DNA of 16,519 bases from Nitrospirota bacterium (GCA_021795275.1 JAJYPO010000029.1:1-16519), one strand, 5' to 3'. Numbered from the stretch's first letter, positions 1-7,541 are shown. Made by a program: numbers and translations. The notes: generated by a model from the letters alone, not told the origin.

Positions 1-621
1 GCCCTCTCCGATTCCGGGATCGTGATCAGCGGGGCCTACGGCTTCTTCAACCACCATCTCCAGGTGGGGGGGACCCTGATGGGGCTCTACCAAATGTTCG
101 AAAATATTCCCTCGCTCACCGTCTCCCAGGCCAGCGCCCTCTCGAGCACCCTGTCGAGCAACCTGTCCCATGGCTTCGGAGTGGTCGGCAATCTCGGGGC
201 GATCTATCATTTCGACCTTCCCTTAAACCCGACACTTGGAGCCTCGATCCTCAACGTCGGAACGGCAAGCTTCGGCGACGCCGGCTCCCTGCCCCAGCTC
301 ATCAACGCCGGGGTGGGCATCGATCCGGACATCGGCTTCGGACGCCTCCTGGCCGACATCGACTATGTCGATGTGACCAACTACCTCTACTACACCGGGG
401 ATTCCCTGTGGCTCCATACCCGACTTGGAGTCCAGTACCAATTTCCTGAGATTCTGACCGTCTCGGCCGGCCTCTACGAAGGTTATCCCACCTTCGGGGT
501 CGGAGTTGACCTCTGGGCCTTCGAGGTGAATGCCTCCTACTACACGGAGGAGGCCAGTCCCGTTCCCGGGTTGAACCCAGACCACATCGTCTCCCTCCAG
601 GTCGCCTTCGGCTGGATGTAG
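1..621 (+). CDS. Outer-membrane beta-barrel protein, C-terminal part (5' end outside window)
   Basis: The reading frame is open from base 1 and ends at TAG 619-621, giving 206 residues of a longer protein. The GTG at 22 is only an internal codon, so I take the gene as truncated by the window edge. The visible part has short alternating polar/hydrophobic stretches rich in Gly, Tyr, Phe and Trp separated by turns, as in transmembrane beta-strands, and it ends in an aromatic-containing strand (AFGWM). The C-terminal pattern, with GYPTFGVGVDL followed by a Tyr-Tyr-x-Glu-Glu segment, resembles the PorV/UPF0164/TraF_2-like barrel families, but I cannot confirm which. The role is unknown; it is probably an outer-membrane porin-like or secretion-linked protein. 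It is convergent with the lipid operon and ends at a strong hairpin, so it is not part of that operon. It is the only plus-strand gene I support. Confidence 0.7.
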   Translation, partial: ALSDSGIVISGAYGFFNHHLQVGGTLMGLYQMFENIPSLTVSQASALSSTLSSNLSHGFGVVGNLGAIYHFDLPLNPTLGASILNVGTASFGDAGSLPQLINAGVGIDPDIGFGRLLADIDYVDVTNYLYYTGDSLWLHTRLGVQYQFPEILTVSAGLYEGYPTFGVGVDLWAFEVNASYYTEEASPVPGLNPDHIVSLQVAFGWM

Positions 622-638
622 GAGAGAACGGACCCTCT

Positions 639-676
639 GAACAAAGAAAGGCGCCTTTTGGCGCCTTTCTTTGTTC
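639..676. terminator. Bidirectional intrinsic terminator between barrel gene and rnc
   Basis: A perfect 17-bp inverted repeat, gaacaaagaaaggcgcc (639-655) and its complement (660-676), is closed by a tttt loop. The stem has a GC-rich tip and an A/T-rich base, so each strand carries a T-rich 3' arm (TTTCTTTGTT), and the plus strand has a further run of T at 685-691. It lies 17 nt after the barrel stop codon and about 31 nt after the rnc stop codon on the other strand. That is the usual place for a terminator shared by convergent genes. Confidence 0.88.
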
Positions 677-707
677 CATCCAGTCTTTTTTGGAAGTCTC
701 AGGAGCT

Positions 708-1457
708 TTAGGTTCCCCCCGAAGGCTGATGGAGGTCCTTCGTTGTCTGTGCGATGCGCGCAAGCGCGGCGGCGGCCGCTTTCTGCTCCGCCTCCTTTTT
801 CGAATGACCCTGCCCTTCCCCCCAGACGCTTTCCCTGATCAGGACCGCAACGTCAAAGACCTTCTGGTGGTCTGGCCCGGACTGGCCCGTGATCTTGTAC
901 TTCGGAAGGGTTTCAAGTTCGCGCTGGCAGTATTCCTGGAGTTCGGTCTTGTGATCGGCGATGGTGTCAGTTTTGGACGCCCCCTCGATCACCTCCCGGA
1001 ACTCACGGAGCACAAAATTTCTGGCAGCCTCGAGACCCCCGTCCTGGTAGATCGCGGCGATAACCGCCTCGAGGGCGTCGGAGAGAATGGAGTTTTTTTC
1101 GCGCCCCTGGGTAATTTCCTCCCCCCGGCCAATCAGAAGAAAGCTTCCCAGACCGAGGTTCCGGGCGACCTGGGCCAGGGTCGGTTCCGAGACGATCCGT
1201 CCCTTGAGCTTGGAAAGAACCCCTTCCGGAGAATCGGGACAGGTCTTCATGAGATGTTCGGCGATCACAAGGCCCAAAACGGTGTCACCCATAAACTCCA
1301 GCCGCTCGTTGTCGCGGCGGGCCCCCCCTTTTCGGAACTCGTTGCTAAAGGACTTGTGGATGGTTGCCTCTTCGAGCCGTTCCAGGGATCGGAAGCGGTA
1401 TCCGAGACGCTCTTCAAGGACCGGGAGGTTGTGCATCCATTGGGACCGGGGAAACAT
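708..1457 (-). CDS. rnc: Ribonuclease III
   Basis: RNase III is the Mg2+-dependent endonuclease that cuts double-stranded RNA, including rRNA precursors and structured mRNA leaders. The 249 residues have the usual two-domain layout. The nuclease domain (about 10-160) holds the signature ERLEFMGD at 51-58, with E51, E54 and D58 matching E. coli E38, E41 and D45. The second acidic pair, D127 and E130 (SDALEAV), matches D114 and E117. A double-stranded RNA-binding domain follows (about 165-240), with the GHSKKEAEQKAA helix near its end. The ATG at 1457 is preceded by GAGGA with 6-nt spacing (1464-1468). The gene is the last of the operon, 35 nt after fabF, and is followed by the terminator at 639-676. 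Linkage of rnc to acpP-fabF is common in bacteria. Confidence 0.97.
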   Translation of the reverse strand: MFPRSQWMHNLPVLEERLGYRFRSLERLEEATIHKSFSNEFRKGGARRDNERLEFMGDTVLGLVIAEHLMKTCPDSPEGVLSKLKGRIVSEPTLAQVARNLGLGSFLLIGRGEEITQGREKNSILSDALEAVIAAIYQDGGLEAARNFVLREFREVIEGASKTDTIADHKTELQEYCQRELETLPKYKITGQSGPDHQKVFDVAVLIRESVWGEGQGHSKKEAEQKAAAAALARIAQTTKDLHQPSGGT

Positions 1458-1475
1458 TGTCTGTCCTCAGCAGGA

Positions 1476-1493
1476 AAAGGGAGCCGGCCCTTT
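1476..1493 (-). other. Small hairpin between fabF and rnc
   Basis: On the transcribed strand AAAGGG pairs with CCCTTT around a 6-nt loop (CCGGCT), starting inside the fabF stop region. It is followed by only one more T and then C, so it is a weak terminator at best. It could be a processing or stability hairpin separating rnc from the fab genes. Confidence 0.35.
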
Positions 1494-2749
1494 CAGCCAT
1501 CAACCCGGGAAATCACGAGGGAGGCGTTGGTGCCGCCAAACCCGAAGGAGTTCTTGAGAATTACCCTCACATCCTGTTTCCTTGCACCTTCGGAGACGTA
1601 ATCGAGATCGCATTCGGGGTCGGGATGATCGAGATTGATCGTGGGCAGGATCACCCCGTGGTGCAGCGTCATGAAAGCCAGCGCCGTCTCGACACCTCCG
1701 GCCGCTCCCAGAAGATGGCCCATCATCGATTTCAGGGCCGACACGGGAATTTTCGCGGCCTGCTCCCCGAAGACAGTCTTCAAGGCCTTGGTTTCGATCT
1801 TGTCGGCAAAGGTCGAGGTGGCGTGGGCATTGATGTGGTTCACGTCAGAGGGGGAAATCCCCGCGTTCGACAGGGCCATACGCATGCAGCGGACAGCGCC
1901 GCCGGCGTCGTCGGGAGGAGCAGTGATATGATAGGCGTCTCCCGTCAAGCCGTATCCAAGAATCTCCCCATAGATGCGGGCCTTCCGGGCGCGGGCCCGC
2001 TCGAGGGTCTCGAGGACGACCACCCCGGCCCCTTCGCCCAGCACGAAGCCGTCCCGGTCCCGGTCGAAGGGACGGGAGGCATGCTCGGGATCGTCGTTCC
2101 GTGAGGAAAGGGCCCGGGCCGCCGCAAAGCCCGAGACGGTCAACGGAGTGAAAGCCGATTCGGCGCCCCCGGCCAGCATGACATCCGCATCGCCCCTCCG
2201 GACGATGTGATAAGCATCCCCAATGCAGTGGACACCGGTGGCACAGGCTGTCACGGCACAGGAATTGGGCCCCTCGAGCCCCAACCGGATGGCGATCTGC
2301 CCCGACGCCAGGTTGATGAGAACCATCGGAATGAAGAAGGGAGACACCTTTCGCGGTCCTCCCTCCACCAGCTGGGAATGGTAGTATTCGATCCCGCCGA
2401 TTCCGCCGATTCCCGATCCGACATAGACCCCGATCCGTTCCCGCGTGGCGTCGCTTATCTCGAGCGCGGAATCCTCCACGGCCATCTGGGCCGCCGCCAT
2501 CGCATAATGGATGAAGCTGTCCATCTTCTTGATTTCTTTTTTGTCGATCCAATGTCCCGGATCGAATCCCTTGACCTCTCCCCCGATCCGGACAGGAAGG
2601 TCGGAGGGGTCAAAACGCGTAATGGTCCCCACCCCGGACCGGCCTGCACGGGCGGAATCCCATGTCGACTGGGCGGTGTTGCCCAGGGGGGAGACGATTC
2701 CCACTCCCGTAACGACAACTCTCCGGTCCTGGAGGGGACGAATCCCCAT
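1493..2749 (-). CDS. fabF: 3-oxoacyl-ACP synthase II (KAS II)
   Basis: FabF is the condensing enzyme that elongates acyl-ACP with malonyl-ACP, releasing CO2, in cytosolic type II fatty-acid synthesis. The 418 residues match the family length. The active-site triad is visible: nucleophile C169 in TACATG, H309 in NAHATST, and H345 in MMGHLLGAAGG, with K340 just before. They correspond to C163, H303, H340 and K335 of E. coli FabF. The C-terminal glycine-rich NSFGFGGTNAS loop is at 400-410. The segment after H309 reads TSTF where TSTP is usual, a small oddity away from the catalytic atoms. The ATG at 2749 shares its A with the acpP stop codon (TGATG), so the two are probably translationally coupled. 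Adjacency to AcpP, its substrate carrier, is classical. Confidence 0.97.
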   Translation of the reverse strand: MGIRPLQDRRVVVTGVGIVSPLGNTAQSTWDSARAGRSGVGTITRFDPSDLPVRIGGEVKGFDPGHWIDKKEIKKMDSFIHYAMAAAQMAVEDSALEISDATRERIGVYVGSGIGGIGGIEYYHSQLVEGGPRKVSPFFIPMVLINLASGQIAIRLGLEGPNSCAVTACATGVHCIGDAYHIVRRGDADVMLAGGAESAFTPLTVSGFAAARALSSRNDDPEHASRPFDRDRDGFVLGEGAGVVVLETLERARARKARIYGEILGYGLTGDAYHITAPPDDAGGAVRCMRMALSNAGISPSDVNHINAHATSTFADKIETKALKTVFGEQAAKIPVSALKSMMGHLLGAAGGVETALAFMTLHHGVILPTINLDHPDPECDLDYVSEGARKQDVRVILKNSFGFGGTNASLVISRVDG

Positions 2750-2979
2750 CAGACGCGCTCGCTGATATAATCGACCGCATTCTGGACTGTCGAAATCTTT
2801 TCCGCATCCTCATCGGGGATTTCAATTCCAAACTCTTCCTCCAGGGCCATCACCAGCTCGACGGTGTCCAGGGAGTCGGCTCCGAGATCCTCGACAAAAT
2901 GGGACTCCGGGTGAACCTCTTCCTCCTCGACTCCAAGCTGTTCCGCAATAATTTTCTTGACCCGATCATTGATCGCCAT
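2749..2979 (-). CDS. acpP: Acyl carrier protein
   Basis: AcpP carries growing acyl chains on a phosphopantetheine arm to the Fab enzymes and to acyltransferases. It has 76 residues and is strongly acidic. The attachment site is S36 in [10 protein letters not shown], with helix II (about 36-50, [12 protein letters not shown]) following. The open frame extends 27 codons further upstream to 3060, but the ATG at 2979 gives the normal family length and N-terminus ([11 protein letters not shown]) and has a near-perfect Shine-Dalgarno sequence at proper spacing. The upstream part would overlap fabG. The gene follows fabG after 58 nt, the second-largest gap in the fab block, with a hairpin in that gap. 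It ends overlapping fabF by one base. The strong ribosome-binding site fits the high abundance expected of AcpP. Confidence 0.97.
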   Translation of the reverse strand: MAINDRVKKIIAEQLGVEEEEVHPESHFVEDLGADSLDTVELVMALEEEFGIEIPDEDAEKISTVQNAVDYISERV

Positions 2980-2987
2980 GAAAACAA

Positions 2988-2995
2988 ACCTCCTT
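2988..2995 (-). promoter_or_regulatory. Strong Shine-Dalgarno sequence of acpP
   Basis: The transcribed strand reads AAGGAGGT, an almost full complement to the 16S rRNA 3' end, with its AAGGAGG part at 2989-2995 and 9 nt between it and the ATG at 2979. It decides the acpP start against the longer open frame. Confidence 0.85.
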
Positions 2996-3008
2996 GAAAG
3001 ATTTTTAT

Positions 3009-3031
3009 GATCCGGGAAGTCTCCCCGGATC
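3009..3031 (-). other. Hairpin in the fabG-acpP gap
   Basis: GATCCGGG and CCCGGATC form a perfect 8-bp stem with a 7-nt loop, between the fabG stop codon and the acpP ribosome-binding site. On the transcribed strand it is followed by ATAAAAATCTTT, which is A-rich rather than a T tract, so it is not a convincing terminator. A role in mRNA processing or in stabilising the acpP-fabF message would fit, as would a protein-binding site; the sequence does not decide between these. Confidence 0.5.
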
Positions 3032-3037
3032 TGCCGC

Positions 3038-3802
3038 CTACGGCATGTAAAGCCCGCCATTCACGGGAACGACGGCACCTGTGATATATCCCGCCGCCGG
3101 ATCGACAAGGAAGCGGACCGCGTGCGCGATCTCCTCTCCCCGGCCGAAGCGCCGGACAGGAATGCGTTCCAGAACCCCGCTTGTCACGTTTTCGGGAAGT
3201 CCTGCCGTCATGTCTGTTTCGATGAAGCCGGGAGCGACGACATTGACGGTGATGCCCCGGGAAGCCACCTCAAGGGCCACCGATTTCGAGAAGGCTTCGA
3301 GCCCTCCCTTGGAAGCCGCATAGTTGGCCTGGCCGGCATTTCCGGTCGACCCCACGACCGACGAGATGGAAACGATCCGCCCATAGCGCTGCTTCATCAT
3401 GGGACGAAGAACCGCCTTCACCATCCGGAAGGGTCCCACCAGGTTGACATCGATCACCTCCCGGAACTCCGCTTCGTCCATGCGCAAGAGAAGCCTGTCA
3501 CGCACGATGCCGGCATTGTTCACAAGAATATCAACCCTACCCCATCGATGCAATACTGAATCAAGTGCCGCCTCGATCGAGGCGGAATCGCTCATGTCGA
3601 GGAGGACCGCCGCCCCCCGTTCATCCCCGGAAAGTCCCCTGATCCTTTCCTGAACGGCGTCCGCGCCGGTGCGGCAGCCAAAGGCAACCCGGACACCGGC
3701 CTCGAGAAGCATCCTGCCGATGGCCCAGCCGATCCCCCGGTTGGCTCCGGTGATCAGAGCCACCTGCTCCGAAAGCTTGGGGTAGACCTCCTGTTCCTTC
3801 AC
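3038..3802 (-). CDS. fabG: 3-oxoacyl-ACP reductase
   Basis: FabG is the NADPH-dependent short-chain dehydrogenase that reduces 3-oxoacyl-ACP to 3-hydroxyacyl-ACP. With the GTG start at 3802 it has 254 residues. The cofactor motif TGANRGIG is at 18-25, NNAG at 95-98, and the catalytic residues N120, S148, Y161 and K165 (in NYAASK) keep the spacing of E. coli FabG. The C-terminus ([13 protein letters not shown]) is typical. The frame stays open much further upstream to 4246, but that part runs antiparallel in frame to fabD and has no family character. The GTG at 3802 overlaps the fabD stop as GTGA and has a strong Shine-Dalgarno sequence just before it, so I chose it. It is the fourth member of plsX-fabH-fabD-fabG-acpP-fabF. 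Confidence 0.96.
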   Translation of the reverse strand: MKEQEVYPKLSEQVALITGANRGIGWAIGRMLLEAGVRVAFGCRTGADAVQERIRGLSGDERGAAVLLDMSDSASIEAALDSVLHRWGRVDILVNNAGIVRDRLLLRMDEAEFREVIDVNLVGPFRMVKAVLRPMMKQRYGRIVSISSVVGSTGNAGQANYAASKGGLEAFSKSVALEVASRGITVNVVAPGFIETDMTAGLPENVTSGVLERIPVRRFGRGEEIAHAVRFLVDPAAGYITGAVVPVNGGLYMP

Positions 3803-4734
3803 GTTCCCTCCTCCTTGCGGTCGGTCGTCTCCCAGAGAACCTTCTCCCTCTGGGACTCCATTCCCCGTTCGATTCGTTTTCCAAGTCCCGCAAGGACCGA
3901 TCCCGGGCCCACCTCCACACAGCGGGTCACCCCTTCCGAAAGAATGCCTGCAACCGACCGTCTCCATTCGACGGGACTCTCCATCTGGCGCACCAGAAGT
4001 TCCCGGATTTTTCGGGAGGCTTCGCCAGGACCTAAGGGACGGGCCGTGACGTTCGGAACATAGGGAACAGTCAGGGGGGACATGGCAACTTCTGCCAGGA
4101 GATCCTGCATCGCCAGGGCCGCCTGGTGCATGAGGAGGGTGTGGGAGGGGACGGAGACCGGCAGGGGAACGACCTTCCGGACTCCTGCCTCCTTCAGTCG
4201 GTCGATGGCGAGAAGAACCGTCTGGCGTGATCCGGCGATCACACACTGTCCCGGACAGTTGTCGTTGGCCACCGATACCACCTCCGGTTCCCCGCGTTGA
4301 ATATTGCCCAGGATTTCCTCGACGCGATCACGTTCTGGTCCAAGAACGGCCGCCATCAGGCCTTCCCCTTCGGGGACCGCCTCCTGCATGAAGCGACCCC
4401 GCATATGGACAAGCCGGATGGAATCGGCGAAGGAGAGGGCTCCGGCTGCGACAAGGGCCGAATACTCGCCCAGGCTGTGTCCCAGGACCACATCGGGCTC
4501 CCGGGTCTCACGGATCCGGTCAAGGGCCAGGAGACTGGCCAGGAGAATGGACGGCTGGGTCCAGAATGTGAGATCCAGGGATCCGGCCGGTTCATTTCTG
4601 GAGATGGCCAGAATGTCGGTTCCCAGAATTTCGCAGGCCTCGGCAATCCGGCGTTTTTCTTCCGGGCGGTCGAACCCGTCGAGCATCCCGGGATACTGGG
4701 AGCCCTGCCCGGGAAAAAGAAAGGCGGTTTTCAC
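3799..4734 (-). CDS. fabD: Malonyl-CoA:ACP transacylase
   Basis: FabD moves malonyl from CoA to AcpP, supplying the extender unit for FabH and FabF. The 311 residues match the family. The N-terminal FPGQGSQ (7-13), the nucleophile elbow GHSLGE with S87, R112 in the HMRGRF segment (carboxylate-binding Arg of the family) and the catalytic H198 in PSHT are all present. The start is GTG at 4734, overlapping the fabH stop as GTGA; the upstream Shine-Dalgarno match is modest (GGAG), so translational coupling to fabH is likely. The gene ends overlapping fabG in the same way. No truncation or unusual residues were seen. Confidence 0.97.
   Translation of the reverse strand: MKTAFLFPGQGSQYPGMLDGFDRPEEKRRIAEACEILGTDILAISRNEPAGSLDLTFWTQPSILLASLLALDRIRETREPDVVLGHSLGEYSALVAAGALSFADSIRLVHMRGRFMQEAVPEGEGLMAAVLGPERDRVEEILGNIQRGEPEVVSVANDNCPGQCVIAGSRQTVLLAIDRLKEAGVRKVVPLPVSVPSHTLLMHQAALAMQDLLAEVAMSPLTVPYVPNVTARPLGPGEASRKIRELLVRQMESPVEWRRSVAGILSEGVTRCVEVGPGSVLAGLGKRIERGMESQREKVLWETTDRKEEGT
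3807..3816 (-). promoter_or_regulatory. Shine-Dalgarno sequence deciding the fabG start
   Basis: AAGGAGGAGG on the transcribed strand, inside the 3' end of fabD, ends 4 nt before the GTG at 3802; its AAGGAG core is 8 nt away. It supports the GTG start over any upstream codon in the long open frame. Confidence 0.8.
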
Positions 4735-5735
4735 GCGCGACTCCGTTTCTGTGTTTCGGCTTCCCAGGTGAGGAGGCCCGACCCCCAGGTCACACCGGCC
4801 CCGAAGGCGGTCAGGAGGATGCGGCTTCCTTCCTTCACCCTTCCCCCACGCACTGCCTCGTCAAGGGCCACGGGGACGGAGGCGGCCGAGGTGTTTCCGT
4901 ACCGTTCGATGTTGACCATCACCCTCTCCGGAGGAAGTCCAAGGCGAGAGGCCAGGGCGTCGATGATCCGGATATTGGCCTGGTGGGGAACCAGAAGGTC
5001 GATCTCCCCGGGGGAGACTCCGGAGGCCGACAGGACCTCTGTCACCGACTCCTGGAGGGACCGGACGGCCATCTTGAAGGTCTCCCCTCCCTTCATCCGG
5101 ATATACGGGGACGATTCCGTCCCCCCCTTCCGGGTTCCGCCGCCCGGTACGTGGATCATCTCCCAGTAGCGCCCGTCAGCCCTCAGCCGGAAGGTCTCGA
5201 GACCCCGCTGAGCCGTGGTCGAGGCCTCGACCACCACCGCCCCGGCCCCGTCTCCGAAGAGGATGCAGGTGCCCCGGTCGGACCAGTCGAGGGTCCGGCT
5301 CATGACCTCGGACCCTATCACCAACAGACGCCGCGCCGCCTGGGATTCGATCATGCTCTTGGCCACGCTCATGGCGTAGACAAAACCCGAACAGACGGCG
5401 TTCAAGTCGAAGGCAAAGGCCTTGTTCGCCCCAAGGCGGGCCTGGACGAGGCAGGCGGTGGAGGGAAACAGAAGGTCCGGGGTGGCGGTCGCAAGAAGGA
5501 TCCCGTCAAGGGAGTCGGGCGAAAGACCTGCGGCCTCGAGGGCCCGATTGGCCGCTGAGACGGCCAGATCGCTCGTGGCTTCATCGGGGGCGGCGATGCG
5601 ACGCTCCCGGATTCCCGTCCGCTCCCTGATCCAGCTGTCGCTGGTCTCGAGATAGGCGGCAAAGTCGTCATTGGTCATGATCCGGGATGGAGCGTAGGAG
5701 CCGGTCCCTGTGATGACCGCGACAGGAGAGCTCAC
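4731..5735 (-). CDS. fabH: 3-oxoacyl-ACP synthase III (KAS III)
   Basis: FabH starts fatty-acid synthesis by condensing an acyl-CoA primer (acetyl-CoA in E. coli) with malonyl-ACP. The 334 residues carry the Cys-His-Asn triad: C115 in NAVCSGF, H251 in VPHQANIRI and N281 in YGNTSAAS, matching C112, H244 and N274 of the E. coli enzyme. RTGIRERR (39-46) is the usual N-terminal CoA-contact segment. The His-Asn form of the triad separates it from FabF. The GTG start at 5735 overlaps the plsX stop as GTGA, with GGAGGATC upstream as ribosome-binding site. The primer preference (acetyl or branched) cannot be read from the sequence. Confidence 0.97.
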   Translation of the reverse strand: MSSPVAVITGTGSYAPSRIMTNDDFAAYLETSDSWIRERTGIRERRIAAPDEATSDLAVSAANRALEAAGLSPDSLDGILLATATPDLLFPSTACLVQARLGANKAFAFDLNAVCSGFVYAMSVAKSMIESQAARRLLVIGSEVMSRTLDWSDRGTCILFGDGAGAVVVEASTTAQRGLETFRLRADGRYWEMIHVPGGGTRKGGTESSPYIRMKGGETFKMAVRSLQESVTEVLSASGVSPGEIDLLVPHQANIRIIDALASRLGLPPERVMVNIERYGNTSAASVPVALDEAVRGGRVKEGSRILLTAFGAGVTWGSGLLTWEAETQKRSRA

Positions 5736-6739
5736 TGAGAGGATCCTCCGGTCGGGATTTTGGCGATGTCCTGAGCGATCGTCCCGGTCAGACCCGATTT
5801 GGCAAGACGATCGGCCATGCCCATGGCGTTGGAGATGGCGAGGCTGTTGGAACGGCCGTGGGAGATCACAAAAAGGCCATTCACCCCCAGGAGAGGGGCC
5901 CCTCCATATTCGGCATAGTCGAGCCTCTTTTTCATGCGGGAGAGGGAGGGACGGAGAAGAAAACCGCCGATTCTGGACCTCAAGCTTTCCCCAGCCGCCT
6001 CACGCATCATTCCGATGATGGTCTGGGCGAGCCCCTCGGCCTCCTTCAGGACCACATTTCCGACAAAGCCGTCACACACCACCACATCCGCCTCCCCGGA
6101 AAAGATGTCCCGGGACTCGATGGGGCCGGAAAACCATGGGACGCGGCTTTCGCGCAGGCTTTCAATGGTCCTCTGGACAAGCTCGTTGCCCTTGGTCTCC
6201 TCCTCTCCGTTCGAGAGAACGAAGACCCGGGGGTCTTTTTTCGAAAAGAGATGGCGGGCCAGGACCCGTCCCATGTGGGCAAAGGAAACAAGGTGGGAGG
6301 GTTTGCAATCGACGTTGGCCCCCCCGTCCACGAGGATGAAATGGCCGTTCAGGGAGGGAAGAATGGTTCCAATCGCCGGTCGCTCAACTCCGTCGAGCCG
6401 GCCAAGAACCCACATGGCCGAGGCAAGGGAGGCTCCGGAGTGGCCGGCGGAAACGACGCCGTCCACCTCTTTGCGCTTGACGAGTTCGGTCGCCATCCAG
6501 ACGGTGGAACCTCGGCGTCGTCTCACATCGGAGGCCTTTTCCGTCATGGCAATGACATCCTTCGAATCAACAAACTCGAAGGGAGCGGAGAGGGAAAGGG
6601 CCCGGATCCTTTCTTCAAGGATCTTTTGGTCCCCAACCAGAACCGGATGTGTCCCGAAGGTTCGGTAGGCCAGGTCTGCGCCGGAAATCAGAGGATCAGG
6701 ACCGAAGTCCCCTCCCATCGCGTCCAGGGCGATTTTCAT
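5732..6739 (-). CDS. plsX: Phosphate acyltransferase PlsX
   Basis: PlsX converts acyl-ACP and phosphate to acyl-phosphate, the donor for PlsY-type glycerol-3-phosphate acylation, and so links fatty-acid synthesis to phospholipids. It is a peripheral membrane enzyme. The 335 residues begin with the signature ALDAMGGDFGPD (4-15) and include RRGSTVW (75-81), GGANVDCKP (139-147) and a C-terminal GVNG/SHGRSN region typical of the family. The usual SAGNTGA loop reads SAGHSGA here (97-103), a mild variation. The ATG at 6739 is 20 nt after rpmF; its ribosome-binding site is weak (GAGGAAA overlapping the rpmF stop and rather far away), so re-initiation is possible. It overlaps fabH by GTGA. No plsY or plsC is in view. 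Confidence 0.96.
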   Translation of the reverse strand: MKIALDAMGGDFGPDPLISGADLAYRTFGTHPVLVGDQKILEERIRALSLSAPFEFVDSKDVIAMTEKASDVRRRRGSTVWMATELVKRKEVDGVVSAGHSGASLASAMWVLGRLDGVERPAIGTILPSLNGHFILVDGGANVDCKPSHLVSFAHMGRVLARHLFSKKDPRVFVLSNGEEETKGNELVQRTIESLRESRVPWFSGPIESRDIFSGEADVVVCDGFVGNVVLKEAEGLAQTIIGMMREAAGESLRSRIGGFLLRPSLSRMKKRLDYAEYGGAPLLGVNGLFVISHGRSNSLAISNAMGMADRLAKSGLTGTIAQDIAKIPTGGSSQ

Positions 6740-6759
6740 GGCCGAAGTCGGTCTTTTCC

Positions 6760-6942
6760 TCAGCCGTTCTTGATGCGGAGAACGGGACGCTTGTTGTAGG
6801 TCCCGCAGGAAAGGCAGGCATAGTGCGGCTGCTTCGGCTCACCGCAGGAAGGACAGGTCACGATGGCCCCCAGGGTCAGTTTCTTGTGGGTGCGGCGCTT
6901 GTCCCGTCTCGACCGGGAAATCTTTGTTTTTGGATGTGCCAC
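6760..6942 (-). CDS. rpmF: 50S ribosomal protein L32
   Basis: L32 is a small zinc-ribbon protein of the large ribosomal subunit. The 60-residue product has the N-terminal MAHPKTKISRSRRDKRRTH block, a close variant of the usual MAVPKRKTSKSRRDKRR, then a four-cysteine zinc ribbon: C30, C33, C43 and C46. Presence of all four Cys marks the zinc-containing type, not the zinc-free paralogue. The start is GTG at 6942 with AAGGAG 7 nt upstream (6950-6955). It follows yceD after a 101-nt gap, the longest non-coding stretch in the window, and precedes plsX by 20 nt. The yceD-rpmF-plsX order is conserved in many bacteria. Confidence 0.97.
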   Translation of the reverse strand: MAHPKTKISRSRRDKRRTHKKLTLGAIVTCPSCGEPKQPHYACLSCGTYNKRPVLRIKNG

Positions 6943-6980
6943 GAAAGGACTCCTTCACAGTTCGTATGGTTGTTGGCGGG

Positions 6981-7000
6981 GATTCACGGGAATCACCCGT
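6981..7000 (-). other. Two overlapping hairpins in the rpmF leader (101-nt yceD-rpmF gap)
   Basis: Within the 6943-7043 gap two inverted repeats share bases: GATTC/GAATC (6981-6985 with 6990-6994) and ACGGG/CCCGT (6986-6990 with 6996-7000). Only one can form at a time. Both are short (5 bp), and neither is followed by a T tract. The rest of the gap contains the rpmF ribosome-binding site and a small AGCGA/TCGCT repeat near yceD. I see no clear promoter there. Confidence 0.3.
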
Positions 7001-7043
7001 CGAAGAGGTTTCAGACCGCCGCTAGCGACAGTCGCTGCCCAGG

Positions 7044-7529
7044 TCATCCTTCCGGGTGGCAGGAGCAGCTGCCCGTATTCCTGTTTTCCCCGCATTCGGG
7101 ACAAAGTCCCTTGCAGGCCTCGTCGCAGAGGGGGTAAAAGGGAAGGTCTGTCAGGACAAGTTCCCTGACCCAGGGTCCGAGATCGACCCATCCATCCTTT
7201 CCGTAGCGCTCAAGCTCGTCGGCTGTCGCGTTCTTCTCATGAAAGAAAAGGGTCCGCTCCCCGACCTCTCCCTTGCGGACAAAGGCCTCAAGGCAGCGCA
7301 CGCAAGAGAGCGGAACTTCGTAACCAACGGTCACATCGACCATCACATCGGTCCCCTCGCGACCGAGGGTTCCCGTGATCCGTCCCTTCATCGCCCGGAA
7401 CTCGGCCTCCGTCTCGCTGACAAGAAAGACCCCGGGCGCCCCGGCGATCGCCTCAGACAGGGAAAGATCGAGGGCCATGGGCTCCGAAAGCCGAAGATCG
7501 GGTATTTTGTCGATATGATATTTAAGCAT
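7044..7529 (-). CDS. yceD: YceD/DUF177 family protein (23S rRNA accumulation protein)
   Basis: DUF177 (YceD) proteins are widely co-transcribed with rpmF, and E. coli YceD has been linked to 23S rRNA accumulation; the molecular activity is unclear. The 161-residue product starts MLKYHIDKIP, a typical family N-terminus. It has an internal CVRC pair (C76, C79) in the conserved position. The C-terminus is Cys-rich: C135, C139, C143, C146, C155 and C157, including KGLCPECGENRN, the family hallmark, probably metal-binding. I chose ATG at 7529; a GTG directly before it (7532) would add one residue. Neither has a Shine-Dalgarno sequence. A promoter immediately upstream places transcription initiation only a few bases away, so translation of this gene from that promoter would be leaderless. 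It heads the fatty-acid block. Confidence 0.92.
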   Translation of the reverse strand: MLKYHIDKIPDLRLSEPMALDLSLSEAIAGAPGVFLVSETEAEFRAMKGRITGTLGREGTDVMVDVTVGYEVPLSCVRCLEAFVRKGEVGERTLFFHEKNATADELERYGKDGWVDLGPWVRELVLTDLPFYPLCDEACKGLCPECGENRNTGSCSCHPEG

Positions 7530-7541
7530 CACAAAACGGTT

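Noticed and set aside
2766..2771. TATAAT on the plus strand inside acpP
   Set aside because: No -35 match upstream, and no plus-strand gene follows.
2963..2975. Short palindrome at the acpP start containing GATCAATG, the same 8-mer as an arm of the yceD operator candidate
   Set aside because: It is explained by the codons for AcpP residues 2-5, has a 1-bp centre instead of 7, and a shared 8-mer is not unlikely in this length of DNA.
2980..3060. 27-codon upstream extension of acpP
   Set aside because: It would overlap the fabG end and lengthen AcpP beyond the family norm; the ribosome-binding site supports the ATG at 2979.
3803..4246. Upstream extension of the fabG frame to 402 codons
   Set aside because: It overlaps fabD entirely, has no FabG homology, and the GTG at 3802 has a strong ribosome-binding site and the right protein length.
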